DNA from: Microbacterium trichothecenolyticum
GTDB taxonomy: Bacteria > Actinomycetota > Actinomycetes > Actinomycetales > Microbacteriaceae
Assembly: GCF_000956465.1 (NCBI RefSeq)
Contig: NZ_JYJA01000028.1
Coordinates: 1 to 64,000, forward strand
Direction of reading: 5' to 3'
Length of the DNA: 64,000 nucleotides
Positions 7,611-17,160 of this stretch are shown here, in pieces. Each line of letters starts with the position of its first letter. Position 1 is the stretch's first letter. Below the pieces are notes generated by a model. The model saw nothing but the letters and a program-made list of their open reading frames with translations. It was not told where the DNA came from and did not search any database. The position numbers were made by a program, and so were the translations under genes.

Positions 7611-8822
7611 GTGATCATCCGCAACGCGCGCCCGTGGGGCGCCGGGCCCGCCGACATCGTTATCGAGGGCGACCGCATCGCCGAGATCCGCGCCCACGAC
7701 GCGTCCGCTCCGACGGGCCCGGACGACGTCGACGGCCGCGGCCGGCTTCTGCTGCCGTCGTTCAGCGACGTGCACGTGCACCTCGACTCCTCGCGCATCG
7801 GGCTGCCGTTCCGCCCTCACACGGGTGCCCCCGGCGTGTGGGGCATGATGCTCAACGATCGCGACAACTGGCGTGACACCGACGTGCCGCACGCCGCGAT
7901 CGTGGCGGGCACCCTCGAGCAGATGATCGCGAAGGGCACGACGCGCGTGCGCACCTACGCGCAGGTCGACGTCGACTGCAAGCTCGAGAAGTTCGACTCC
8001 GTGCTCGCCGCGAAGGAGAGGTTCCGCGAGCACGCGGACGTGCAGATCATGACGTTCCCGCAGGCCGGCATCCTGCGCGAGGCGGGCACGGTCGAGTACC
8101 TCGAGGAATCGCTGAAGCAGGGCGCCGACGTGATGGGCGGGATCGACCCGAGCCAGCTCGACCGCGATCCGGTCAGGCACCTCGACATCGTGTTCGGCCT
8201 CGCCGAGAAGTACCAGGTCGAGATCGACATCCACCTGCACGAGCCCGGCGCCCTGGGCGTGTTCAGCACCGAGCTCGTGCTGGAGCGCACGCGCGCGCTG
8301 GGCATGCAGGGCAAGGTCACCTTGTCGCACGCGTACGATCTCGGCTCGGTGTCGGAGTCCGTGAGCCGCCGCCTCATCGACGAGTTCGCCGAGCTCGACA
8401 TCGCGATGGCCACGGTCGCGCCGTCGACCAGCGGGCATCTGCGACTCGTCGATCTCGTCGACGCCGGCGTGCGCGTCGGGCTCGGTGAAGACGGACAGCG
8501 CGACTACTGGAGCCCGTACGGCAACTGCGACATGCTCGACCGCACGTGGCAGCTCGCGTTCGTCAACGGCTTCCGCCGCGACGACCACATCGAGCTTGCG
8601 CTCGCCGTCGCCACGGTGGGCGGAGCCTCGATCATGAGTCACGCGTCGCCGCGCATCGCGGGCGTCGGCGATCGGCCGGGCGTCGCCGCCGGAGACCGTG
8701 CCGACCTCGTGCTCGTGGACGGCGAGACGCCGACGAGCGCGGTCATGGACCGCGGTGTCGATCGCACGGTGATCCACGACGGCCGGGTTGTGGCCGACGC
8801 GCTCCAGGTTCTCACCGTCTGA
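7611..8822 (+). CDS. Cytosine-deaminase-like amidohydrolase
   Basis: Amidohydrolase-superfamily enzyme of 403 residues. It has a short N-terminal beta-sandwich strand, the metal motif HVHLD, a second metal His region (EIDIHLHEPG), a conserved SHAYDLG segment and a late Asp region (GLGEDGQRDYW). The layout resembles CodA and related N-acyl or hydantoin hydrolases; the HVHLD version suggests deaminase- or isocytosine-type activity, but the substrate cannot be fixed. The start is GTG 7611 with GAGAGG about 9 nt upstream. It is a single-gene unit between hpf and a convergent gene, with a GntR-type operator in front. Confidence 0.85.
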   Translation: MIIRNARPWGAGPADIVIEGDRIAEIRAHDASAPTGPDDVDGRGRLLLPSFSDVHVHLDSSRIGLPFRPHTGAPGVWGMMLNDRDNWRDTDVPHAAIVAGTLEQMIAKGTTRVRTYAQVDVDCKLEKFDSVLAAKERFREHADVQIMTFPQAGILREAGTVEYLEESLKQGADVMGGIDPSQLDRDPVRHLDIVFGLAEKYQVEIDIHLHEPGALGVFSTELVLERTRALGMQGKVTLSHAYDLGSVSESVSRRLIDEFAELDIAMATVAPSTSGHLRLVDLVDAGVRVGLGEDGQRDYWSPYGNCDMLDRTWQLAFVNGFRRDDHIELALAVATVGGASIMSHASPRIAGVGDRPGVAAGDRADLVLVDGETPTSAVMDRGVDRTVIHDGRVVADALQVLTV

Positions 8823-8836
8823 GACCTCGATTCCTC

Positions 8837-8921
8837 TGCCGAAGCACGGGTCGGCGAAACGACACGCCGGGAACGGATGCTGCGCCCCGGCGTGTCGTCG
8901 TGACCAGCCCGTGTTTCGGCA
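8837..8921. terminator. Nested bidirectional terminator
   Basis: Outer arms 8837-8850 and 8908-8921 match over 14 bp with one mismatch. Inner arms 8859-8870 (ACGACACGCCGG) and 8887-8898 are a 12-bp perfect stem with a 16-nt loop. It lies between convergent genes and likely ends both transcripts. Confidence 0.75.
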
Positions 8922-8960
8922 ATCAGGCCTGGGTCAGAACCCGAACCGGTGGCGCCGCGG

Positions 8961-10334
8961 TCAGTCGAAGATGCCGTCGAGGATGCTGCCGATCACGAGG
9001 CCGCCGAGGATGCCGCCCATGACGTCCGAGCCGCCGCCGCGGCGACCGCCGCCCCAGCCGGGCTGTCCGTACCCCTGCTGACCGTATCCGGGCCCGCCCC
9101 ACTGGTCGGGCTGCGGGCGGGCGGCGTCGATGTCGCGCTGTGCCAGCTGCAGCGCCTCGCTCGCGAGGAACGCGGCACGGCGGGCCATCGCGAACGCCTG
9201 CTCGCGGTGGTCCTCGTCGATCGCGGTGACCGCGGCGGCCGACGAGCCGAGGTATCGGTCGAGGTCGAGGCGCACGCGCTCGGCCTCGGCGAATCGCGTG
9301 CGCGCGTCGGCGCCGATCCAGCCGCGGTGCCCGGCGATCACGTCGCGCGAGACGGCGAGCTGGCGGTCGGCGTCGTCGATGGCGTGGCACACGTGCTCGA
9401 GGGGCGGGATGGGTCGGGCCGCGCGATCGCGCGCGGCCGCGATCGCGGCATCCAGTCCCGCGTTCGCCTCGCGCAGTCGAGAGAGCTGCTCGAAGGGGTC
9501 GGTGTTCACGCCGGCCGCGGGAAGAGCCGCCAAGGCCGCCTGCAGCTCCTCGATCGCGGTCTGCACCGCGGGGGAGTGCGGCTCCTTGAGAGCGACGACG
9601 AGGTCGCCGCGGGAGTCCTCGACGATCGCGGCGAGCGTCGACTCGGCGCGCAGCGCCTCGACCTCGAACGTCTCGACGGCGTCGATCAGCGTCTCGGCGC
9701 GGCGCACGGACTCGGTCGAGGCCTCGAGCGCCATGTTCGCCTGCTCGCGCTGGCCCGCCTCGCGGCGGCGCTCGGCGACGCCGGCGCTGTGCTCAGCGAA
9801 GCCCAGGAGCTGCTCCGCCTCAGCCGGGTTCGCCTCGATCTGCGACAGCGCGTGCGACGAGTAACGGATGGCCAGCCGGTCGACGGTGGAGCGGGCGTCG
9901 GGCAGGCGCAGGCGTAGGCGCGCGGCATCCGCCCGCACCTTCGCGATGATCTCGGGAGCGCGCCGCGCGCGCTCGATCGGCGCCGCGAGGGCCTCGGTGC
10001 GGTCGTCGAGGAGGTCTTCGGCCCACTCGCACAGCTGCACGATGCGGGCGTTCCGGGTCCGCAGCTCCTCGGGGGTGTCGGGAATCTCGTCGTGGTTGAG
10101 CTGGTGGAGGTGGAAGGCCTCCTGCAGGTGCGTCCGCACCGACGCGAGCGCTTCGCGCAGCTCGTTGGTGGGGCCGGGGCCCAGCTCGGCGTCGGCGAAC
10201 GCCAGCTCGTCGGTCGTGAGTCGGATGCGCTCGTCGGCCGCCACCAGCGCCTGCTGCGCGCGACGCGCCAGGTCGGCGTCCTGCGTGTTCAGTTCTTCCT
10301 GCTCGCGCTTGCGTCTGCCCCAGAATCCGGCCAT
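8961..10334 (-). CDS. Coiled-coil protein with Gly-rich hydrophobic C-terminus (TPM-protein-like, without TPM domain)
   Basis: Protein of 457 residues, mostly long alpha-helical charged segments of coiled-coil type. A Gly/Gln/Tyr-rich linker follows (around 410-435) and then a short hydrophobic end (GGILGGLVIGSILDG). This resembles the C-terminal half of actinobacterial TPM-domain proteins, but the exported TPM domain and a signal peptide are absent, so the protein is probably cytoplasmic. A TAGGAT -10 (10346-10341 on the complement) ends 6 nt before the ATG, so the mRNA is probably leaderless. The function is unknown. Confidence 0.8.
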   Translation of the reverse strand: MAGFWGRRKREQEELNTQDADLARRAQQALVAADERIRLTTDELAFADAELGPGPTNELREALASVRTHLQEAFHLHQLNHDEIPDTPEELRTRNARIVQLCEWAEDLLDDRTEALAAPIERARRAPEIIAKVRADAARLRLRLPDARSTVDRLAIRYSSHALSQIEANPAEAEQLLGFAEHSAGVAERRREAGQREQANMALEASTESVRRAETLIDAVETFEVEALRAESTLAAIVEDSRGDLVVALKEPHSPAVQTAIEELQAALAALPAAGVNTDPFEQLSRLREANAGLDAAIAAARDRAARPIPPLEHVCHAIDDADRQLAVSRDVIAGHRGWIGADARTRFAEAERVRLDLDRYLGSSAAAVTAIDEDHREQAFAMARRAAFLASEALQLAQRDIDAARPQPDQWGGPGYGQQGYGQPGWGGGRRGGGSDVMGGILGGLVIGSILDGIFD

Positions 10335-10539
10335 GAATCGATCCTACGGGGGCCGCTGGGAGCAGGCTGAGGCGAGCGGGCGCCACCGTGGATTGTTCGC
10401 GCAGAGCGTGGCTCTCGCGCACGCGTGCCCCGGTGCCCCAGAATGAGCGCACACGTCGCGTGACCGGGTGCCTGGGGCCCTCGCGGCACCTCTCGCCGAC
10501 GCGAAGGGGCCGGCGCGATCCTCGCCCAAGGGAGTCGAC

Positions 10540-12243
10540 ATGGCCCTGCCCACGTTCCTCGTTCCGGTCTCGCTGCGCGGCTACAAGATGTCGTGGCTCT
10601 CCCGCGACGTCATCGCGGGCGTGACGCTCGCCGCCGTCGCGATCCCTGAGGTCATGGGGTACACCTCCATCGCGCAGACCCCGATCGTCACCGGTCTGTA
10701 CACGATCCTGCTGCCGCTGCTCGCGTTCGCCCTGCTGGGGTCGTCGAAGCTGCTCGTGGTCGGGGGCGATTCCGCGACGGCGGCGATCATGGCGGGAGGC
10801 CTGCTGACCGCCGGCATCGCCGGACTCGATCCGGGCTCACCCCAATGGGTGGCGCTATGCGGGTTGACGGCACTCGTCTGCGGCCTGCTGCTCATCCTCG
10901 CCCGGGTGCTGCGGCTGGGCTTCATCGGCGACTTCCTGTCGGCCTCGGTGCTCATCGGCTTCCTCACCGGCGTCGGCATCCAGGTCGCGACGAGCCAGAT
11001 CCCCGACATCCTCGGCGTGCCGAAGGGATCGGGCGACTGGTTCCAGCAGCAGTGGGCGTGGATCAGCGAACTCGGCCGGCTGTCGTGGCCGACGCTCGCC
11101 TACGGGGCGGCGACCATCGGCATCATCTTCGCCTTCAAGATCTTCCTGCCGAAGGTGCCCGGCGCGATCATCGCGGTGGTGGGCCTCCTGATCCTCGCCA
11201 CGTTCACGAACGCATCGAGCTACGGCGTCGAGGTCATCGGCGCGATCCAGGGTGGTTTCCCGCCGATCGGCTTCCCGTCCGGAGTGTCATGGGGCGATGT
11301 GCCCGCGGTGCTCTCGACCGCGTTCGCCTGCTTCATCATCATCATCGCCCAGAGCGCGGCGACCTCGCGCAGCTTCGCGGCCAAGCACGGGGACCGCGCG
11401 GATGTGAATCGCGACATCGTCGGGCTCGCCGCATCCAATCTCGCCGCGGGCTTCAGCGGCACGTTCGTCGTGAACGGGTCGCCCACCAAGACGCAGATCC
11501 TCGACGGGCAGAAGGGGCGCACGCAGGTCGCCAACCTCACGGTCGTGGCGGTGACGCTCATAGTGCTGCTGTTCCTCACGAACCTGCTCACCGACCTCCC
11601 GAAGGCGGTGCTCGGCGGCGTGGTCTTCGTGATCGGCCTCGAGCTCATCGACATCCGCGGCCTCAGGCGCGTGTCGCGCGTGCGCCGGGGCGAGTTCTTC
11701 ATCGCGCTCGCGACGGCCCTCACCGTGTTCATCGTCGGCGTCGGTGCGGGTGTGATCCTCGCGCTCGCGCTGTCGCTGCTCGACGTCGTGCGCCGGCAGT
11801 ACCGCCCGCGCGACTTCGTGCTCGGCGTGCGCGGCAAGCAAGGGTACGAGTACACGACCGCGGCCGCCGGCGAGCAGACGGCGCCGGGACTCGTGGTGTT
11901 CCGATATGACGCCGACCTCTTCTACGCGAACGCGTCGCGGTTCGTCGACGACGTGCAGCAGGTCGTGCAGAACGCGCCCGACCCGGTGAAGTGGCTGGTG
12001 CTCGACTGCGCCGGCATCTCCGACATCGACTATTCCGCCGGGGTGGCGTTCTCGGGCCTCGTGGATTGGCTCGATGCCCGCGGCGTCCGACTCGTGCTCG
12101 CGCGTCCCGAGACCGCGGTCCTGGACGAGTTCACGGCTTACGGCATGGCGAAGCGGATCCCCGCCGACCGCATCTACAACGACCTCGAGGATGCGGTGCG
12201 GGCCTTCCCCGCGCAGCAGGGCACGTCCGGCTCACCCTCCTGA
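10540..12243 (+). CDS. SulP-family anion transporter with STAS domain
   Basis: Transporter of 567 residues. The start is placed at ATG 10540 (MALPTFLVPVSLRGY), 5 nt after AAGGGAG; an earlier in-frame GTG at 10468 adds 24 polar residues with no ribosome site. About 10-12 membrane helices cover residues 35-430, with the SulP signature region early (AIPEVMGYTSIAQTP). A cytoplasmic STAS domain covers about 440-560 (VLDCAGISDIDYSAG). The substrate may be sulfate, bicarbonate or another anion. It is divergent from the coiled-coil gene; the 205 bp between them shows no clear further signal. Confidence 0.92.
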   Translation: MALPTFLVPVSLRGYKMSWLSRDVIAGVTLAAVAIPEVMGYTSIAQTPIVTGLYTILLPLLAFALLGSSKLLVVGGDSATAAIMAGGLLTAGIAGLDPGSPQWVALCGLTALVCGLLLILARVLRLGFIGDFLSASVLIGFLTGVGIQVATSQIPDILGVPKGSGDWFQQQWAWISELGRLSWPTLAYGAATIGIIFAFKIFLPKVPGAIIAVVGLLILATFTNASSYGVEVIGAIQGGFPPIGFPSGVSWGDVPAVLSTAFACFIIIIAQSAATSRSFAAKHGDRADVNRDIVGLAASNLAAGFSGTFVVNGSPTKTQILDGQKGRTQVANLTVVAVTLIVLLFLTNLLTDLPKAVLGGVVFVIGLELIDIRGLRRVSRVRRGEFFIALATALTVFIVGVGAGVILALALSLLDVVRRQYRPRDFVLGVRGKQGYEYTTAAAGEQTAPGLVVFRYDADLFYANASRFVDDVQQVVQNAPDPVKWLVLDCAGISDIDYSAGVAFSGLVDWLDARGVRLVLARPETAVLDEFTAYGMAKRIPADRIYNDLEDAVRAFPAQQGTSGSPS

Positions 12244-12254
12244 ACCGCGGGGAC

Positions 12255-12315
12255 GGGCCCCCACGCCACCACCCGGGGCCGGCGCGCCGCGCGGAGCCTC
12301 CGGGCGCGTGGGCCC
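12255..12315. terminator. Palindromic bidirectional terminator (dispersed element, copy A)
   Basis: GGGCCCCCACGC (12255-12266) can pair with GCGTGGGCCC (12306-12315) with a 2-nt bulge, enclosing further GC-rich pairing. It lies between the convergent SulP and helicase genes. It includes the 17-bp stretch GGAGCCTCCGGGCGCGT (12293-12309) that recurs exactly at 19809-19825. Confidence 0.65.
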
Positions 12316-12342
12316 GGCTGCGACCCCGGCGGCGCGGCCGGG

Positions 12343-14208
12343 TCAGCCGTCGCTGCGCTTGTGCCGGGGCTTGCGCGCCGGACGGTCGTCGCCGTAGGAG
12401 CCGCGTGAACCCGAGTCGCGGTACGAGCCGCGGCTCTCCGAACGGTCGCCGTAGCCGCGGTTGTCGCGGTACGACCCGCCCGTGGCGTCCTTGCGTCGCT
12501 GCGGACGCCCGCTGTCGGGACGCAGCTCGATGAGCTGACCCGAGATGCGCGTGTCGGCGAGGCGGTCCAGCGCGCCGGCGGGGAGGTTCGCCGGCAGCTC
12601 GACGAGCGAGAAGTCAGGCATGATCTTGATCGCGCCGAAGTCGTCGCGACGGAGGCCCCCCTCGTTCGCGAGCGCACCGACGATCTGACGCGGCTCGACG
12701 CGCTGACGCTTGCCCACGTTGATGCGGTAGGTGGCGAAGCCCTCGCGGGGCGTGCGGCGCTCGCCGCGCTCGGGACGATCGCCGAAGGCGGGGCGATCGC
12801 CGCGGTCGGTCCGCTCCGTGCGCTCGCGCCGCGGAGCCGGCTCGGGGTCGGCCTCCAGGAGGAGAGGGGTGTCGCCCTGCGCGACGACGGCGAGGGCCGC
12901 CGCCACATCCGCCTCGGGCACGTCGTGGTTGCGCACGTAGTGGGCCACGATGTCGCGGAAGGCTTCGATGCGCTCGGCTTCGCCGAGGGCCGCGGTGATG
13001 CGGTCGTCGAAGCGCGACAGGCGGGTCACGTTGACCTCGTCGACGCTCGGCAGCGGGATCTCGGTGAGCTCCTGGCGGGTGGCGCGCTCGATCATCTTGA
13101 CGAGACCGCGTTCGCGGGGCGTCACGAAGCTGATGGCGTCGCCCGAACGCCCCGCGCGACCGGTGCGGCCGATGCGGTGGACGTAGGACTCGGCATCCGT
13201 CGGGATGTCGTAGTTGACGACGTGCGAGACGCGCTCGACGTCGAGACCTCGCGCGGCGACGTCGGTCGCCACGAGGATGTCGAGCTTGCCCGACTTCAGC
13301 TGGTTGACCGTCTTCTCGCGCTGCGGCTGGGCGATGTCGCCGTTGATCGCGGCGGCGGAGTAGCCGCGGGCGCGGAGCTTCTCGGCGATCTCCTCGGTGA
13401 TCGAGCGGGTGCGGCCGAACACGATCATGCCGTCGAAGTTCTCGACCTCGAGGATGCGGGTGAGCGCGTCCATCTTCTGCTGCCATGCGGTGATGAGATA
13501 GCGCTGCGAGATGTTGGCCGAGGTCTGCGTCTTCGACTTGACCGTGATCTCTTCGGGGTCGTGCAGGTACTGCTGGGACATCCGGCGGATCGTGGCCGGC
13601 ATGGTGGCCGAGAACAGCGCGACCTGCTTGGTGTCGGGCGTCTCGGCGAGGATGGTCTCGACGTCTTCGGCGAAGCCCATCTTGAGCATCTCGTCGGCCT
13701 CGTCGAGCACGAGGTACTGCAGCCCCGAGAGATCGAGCGTGCCCTTCTCGAGGTGGTCGATGATGCGGCCGGGGGTTCCGACGACGATGTGCACGCCGCG
13801 TCGGAGGGCCGACAGCTGCACGCCGTAGCCCTGTCCGCCGTAGACGGGAAGGACGTGCACGTCCTTCAGGTGGCCCGCGTACTTCTCGAACGCCTCGCAC
13901 ACCTGCAGGGCGAGCTCGCGCGTCGGAGCCAGCACGAGGGCCTGCGGGGTCTTCTGCGAAAGGTCGAGCCGGTCGATGATCGGCAGCGCGAACGCGGCGG
14001 TCTTGCCGGTTCCGGTCTGCGCCATGCCCACGACGTCACGGCCGCCGAGCAGCGTCGGGATGGTGGCCGCCTGGATCGCCGACGGGGTCTCGTAGCCGAT
14101 GTCCTTCAGCGCCTTGAGGACGGGCTGGCTGAGCCCGAGGTCGGAGAAAGTCATCGCTGCGGGCTCGGTCTGAGCCTCGGCTTCGATCTGGTCGGCGTTC
14201 GTGTGCAC
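12343..14208 (-). CDS. DEAD-box RNA helicase, DeaD/CsdA type
   Basis: RNA helicase of 621 residues with the Q-motif, motif I (AQTGTGKT), DEAD (VLDEADEM), SAT and HRIGRTGRAG. A DbpA-like RNA-binding domain around residues 480-560 (RINVGKRQRVEP) and an Arg/Gly/Tyr-rich disordered tail follow. This matches the cold-shock and ribosome-assembly helicase DeaD. The start is GTG 14208; a TACGCT -10 (14219-14214 on the complement) ends 5 nt before it, so the mRNA is probably leaderless. Confidence 0.95.
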   Translation of the reverse strand: MHTNADQIEAEAQTEPAAMTFSDLGLSQPVLKALKDIGYETPSAIQAATIPTLLGGRDVVGMAQTGTGKTAAFALPIIDRLDLSQKTPQALVLAPTRELALQVCEAFEKYAGHLKDVHVLPVYGGQGYGVQLSALRRGVHIVVGTPGRIIDHLEKGTLDLSGLQYLVLDEADEMLKMGFAEDVETILAETPDTKQVALFSATMPATIRRMSQQYLHDPEEITVKSKTQTSANISQRYLITAWQQKMDALTRILEVENFDGMIVFGRTRSITEEIAEKLRARGYSAAAINGDIAQPQREKTVNQLKSGKLDILVATDVAARGLDVERVSHVVNYDIPTDAESYVHRIGRTGRAGRSGDAISFVTPRERGLVKMIERATRQELTEIPLPSVDEVNVTRLSRFDDRITAALGEAERIEAFRDIVAHYVRNHDVPEADVAAALAVVAQGDTPLLLEADPEPAPRRERTERTDRGDRPAFGDRPERGERRTPREGFATYRINVGKRQRVEPRQIVGALANEGGLRRDDFGAIKIMPDFSLVELPANLPAGALDRLADTRISGQLIELRPDSGRPQRRKDATGGSYRDNRGYGDRSESRGSYRDSGSRGSYGDDRPARKPRHKRSDG

Positions 14209-14295
14209 AGTTAAGCGTAGCGGGGTGCGCCTGTGAGGCGACAGGATGCCGCTTCTCTGCGCTCGTCCGGGTGCCGTCGCACGACGAGAGGCAGG

Positions 14296-17160
14296 TCAGG
14301 TGATCGCGGTGCGACGTGTGAGTTCGGGGCGCCGCGGCGGCGCCAGCCAGTTGGTCACCGCGATCGCAAGAGGAAGCGCCACGACCACCGCGGCGATCAG
14401 CCACCACGGGATGTCCGAGATCTGCAGCGCGCCCTCCGACTGGATCGAGAAGCCGATCGGCGCAAGCACGCCGACGGCCGCCCCGGCGAGGGCGCCGAGG
14501 CCGGCGATGATGAGCCCCTGCCAGAAGCCGATTCCGCGTCGGAGCGACCTCGTGCCGCCGACGGCGGCGATGGTCGCGTCGTCGGGGCGGCGCTCGAAGC
14601 GGGCAAGGCCCAGGGCGACCGCGCTCGCTCCGAGTACGAGAACGGCCACCGCGGCCAGGAGCGGCACCATCCATGCCGCATCGCTCGGGGGCCCTTCCTC
14701 GACGCCCGGAGCGAGCGTGAAAGCGGCCCCGCTCAGGAGCTCCGCCTGCGCCTGCATGCGGTCCCGCTCGGCCCATGCCAGCGGTGCCGGAGTCGTCGCA
14801 ACCACCCGTTCCGGCACGAGCACCATGCCCAGACGCTCTGCGGTGCTCGGGGCGACGGCGATCGCCACCGGCTGCAGCGGGGCATCGACGACGATCGCGT
14901 CCATCCGCGCGACGCGCACCGGATCGGCCGGCGGGGGAGAGCTGGACCGACGCTCCCAGATGTTGTCGGGGGTGCGCCCCTCGTAGACGTCGGCGCCCGC
15001 GAACGTCGCGACGTCGATCGCTCCGCCCGAGACGAACCGACCGTCGGCGACGAGTGCGGCACCGTCGCGGTACGCGGCGAGGGCGGATGCCGGCAGCTCC
15101 AGACCCATCACGACCCTCACGTCCTCGGCGGCCACGACGGAGATCGGATTGCTCGGGTCCTGGCCGAACGACGAGGAGTAGTCCTGCGCCTCGGGGTCGA
15201 GCAGGTGCTGTTCGCCGAGAAGCGCGATCGTGAAGGTCACGTCATCGGGCACCTCCTCGGCGGACGGGTACTCCCACACGGTGTTCAGCTGGCGGGACAC
15301 GACCGCCGCCCGGTCTGCGCCCGCGTCGTGCGCGATCTGGAGGGCGGCGGTGGTGCCGGCCTCGGCGTCTTCGGGATCGTGCACGCCGGGAGAAGACGAG
15401 CCGGGCCAGATCGGGACGGCGATGCTCCCGGGCGGTGCGTCGTAGTACCACAGCCGGGCGGTCTGGGCCGTCTGCATCGAGGACTGGGCGAGCGCGAAGA
15501 CTCCGATGAACACCGTCGCGGCGATCGCGGCGAACGCCGGAACCGTCCGTGAGGCGTTGGCTGCGGCATCCCTCGAGGCGAGCCTCGCCGCCATGCCGGC
15601 GTGAGAGAGCCCGCGCGAGGCGGTCCAGAGGAGCCACCGTCCCGAGAGCAGGATGCCGAACTGCGCGACGATCGGCCCGACAACGATCCCGTAAGCGGGC
15701 ACATAGCGCATGAGCGAGTCGTAGCCGAAGAAGTCGGTGGCGTTGATGGCGGCGACCGCGAACGCGCACAGCAGGGTGATCGCGACCCCGGTCACGATCA
15801 GCACCGACCCCCAGATGGGGCGCGCGACGACGGGTCTCTGCGGGCGGCGCGCGCCGCGCAGCGCGCGGAGCGCATCTGTGCGACCGACCGCGCGGGCCGG
15901 CATCCATGCCGACACGGTGCCGACGATCACCGCGAAGACGAGCACCGCGGCGATGAGCTCCCACGGCACGTGGAAGCCCCAGAACATCGTCGTGCCGGCG
16001 CCGGAACCCAGAGCGATCACGAGGGCCGCGATGCCGATCCCTCCGGCGATTCCGATGGCGCCGCCCACGAGGCCGAGTGCGGTCCCCTGCAGCAGCACCA
16101 CCCGCGAGAGATCCCGGCGATTCGCCCCCACGCTCGCGGCGACCGCGAGCGCTCGCTGCTGACGGCGCGCCGCGACGGCGAAGGCGGCACCGGCGAGCAT
16201 CACCACCACATAGCCGGCGAACAGCGCCGCAACCGACAGCATGAGCACGAGCGGCCACATCTTCGCCCACCGCTCGGTCGAGGCCGACGAGTAGTAGCGG
16301 TTCGAGAACTCCGGCGGGTCGAACGCCACGGTGCGCGAATAGGCGACGACACCGCCTTCGTCGTTGAGCCGCTGCACGTCGGCCCACGAGAGCTCGAGCT
16401 CCGGGAGATACCACTTCTGGGTGCCCCCGACGGCTCTGCGTGCGTGCTCGGGAAGGAACACCGCCGCGACGCCGTCGGCGATGGCTGCGGCGTCGAGAGT
16501 GCCGGTCACCGTGAAGGCCGGGCCGTCCGACAGCCGGAGCGTGTCGCCGAGCTCGAGCCCGAGCCGTTCCAGCGCGGCGGGCGTGACCATCGCATCGCGA
16601 GCCTTGGCCGGGCGATCGCCCGCCACCAGGACGAACGCCTCCGCGAAGCGCGGATCCCATGTCGTCCCGGCCCACGCCGGGAGCACGGCCGCGCCGTCAT
16701 CGGTGGCGACCGAGACCATGCCTCTCGAGACGGGGAGGACCTCGGTGCCGGCGGCCAGCAGACCGGTCGGATCGTCCAGCGGCTCGCCGTCCGGCATCGT
16801 CATGACCCCGTCCGCGTCGATCGGGTACCCGTTCCACTCCGGTTCTGTCGGCACCTGCCAGAACCCCGCGCCGGGGACGCCGGACGGCGCGATCCACGCC
16901 TCCATGTCGCCGAGCTCCGCGGCCGTGCGCTCCTCAGGGCTCGCGATGGCGCTCGCGGTGAAGATGAGGAATCCGGTCATCCCCGCGATGGGAAGCGCCA
17001 CCAGCGTCGTGACGAGCACGCTCGACACCCACGCGCGTCGCAGCTGCCGCTGCGCCATCCGGACGGCGACCCGCCAGCGGGCAGCCCGCGAGACCGGACC
17101 GGGGCCGTGCGGGGCCGGGGGAGCGGACGCGTCGACCGTCCGCTCGAGGGTGCTGGTCAT
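14296..17160 (-). CDS. FtsX-type ABC transporter permease (large)
   Basis: Permease of 954 residues with the FtsX/MacB-like duplicated layout: an N-terminal helix near 45-70, a large extracytoplasmic domain, three helices near 300-430, more helices and a second extracytoplasmic domain, then three C-terminal helices. It starts in an ATGA overlap with the ATPase gene (17157-17160) and closes the six-gene operon. Such ATPase/permease pairs commonly export or resist antimicrobial peptides or lipids; the substrate is unknown. Confidence 0.9.
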   Translation of the reverse strand: MTSTLERTVDASAPPAPHGPGPVSRAARWRVAVRMAQRQLRRAWVSSVLVTTLVALPIAGMTGFLIFTASAIASPEERTAAELGDMEAWIAPSGVPGAGFWQVPTEPEWNGYPIDADGVMTMPDGEPLDDPTGLLAAGTEVLPVSRGMVSVATDDGAAVLPAWAGTTWDPRFAEAFVLVAGDRPAKARDAMVTPAALERLGLELGDTLRLSDGPAFTVTGTLDAAAIADGVAAVFLPEHARRAVGGTQKWYLPELELSWADVQRLNDEGGVVAYSRTVAFDPPEFSNRYYSSASTERWAKMWPLVLMLSVAALFAGYVVVMLAGAAFAVAARRQQRALAVAASVGANRRDLSRVVLLQGTALGLVGGAIGIAGGIGIAALVIALGSGAGTTMFWGFHVPWELIAAVLVFAVIVGTVSAWMPARAVGRTDALRALRGARRPQRPVVARPIWGSVLIVTGVAITLLCAFAVAAINATDFFGYDSLMRYVPAYGIVVGPIVAQFGILLSGRWLLWTASRGLSHAGMAARLASRDAAANASRTVPAFAAIAATVFIGVFALAQSSMQTAQTARLWYYDAPPGSIAVPIWPGSSSPGVHDPEDAEAGTTAALQIAHDAGADRAAVVSRQLNTVWEYPSAEEVPDDVTFTIALLGEQHLLDPEAQDYSSSFGQDPSNPISVVAAEDVRVVMGLELPASALAAYRDGAALVADGRFVSGGAIDVATFAGADVYEGRTPDNIWERRSSSPPPADPVRVARMDAIVVDAPLQPVAIAVAPSTAERLGMVLVPERVVATTPAPLAWAERDRMQAQAELLSGAAFTLAPGVEEGPPSDAAWMVPLLAAVAVLVLGASAVALGLARFERRPDDATIAAVGGTRSLRRGIGFWQGLIIAGLGALAGAAVGVLAPIGFSIQSEGALQISDIPWWLIAAVVVALPLAIAVTNWLAPPRRPELTRRTAIT

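Noticed and set aside
10468..10539. 24-codon N-terminal extension of the SulP gene
   Set aside because: There is no ribosome site at GTG 10468, while AAGGGAG is well placed for ATG 10540, and the extension is absent from typical SulP N-termini.
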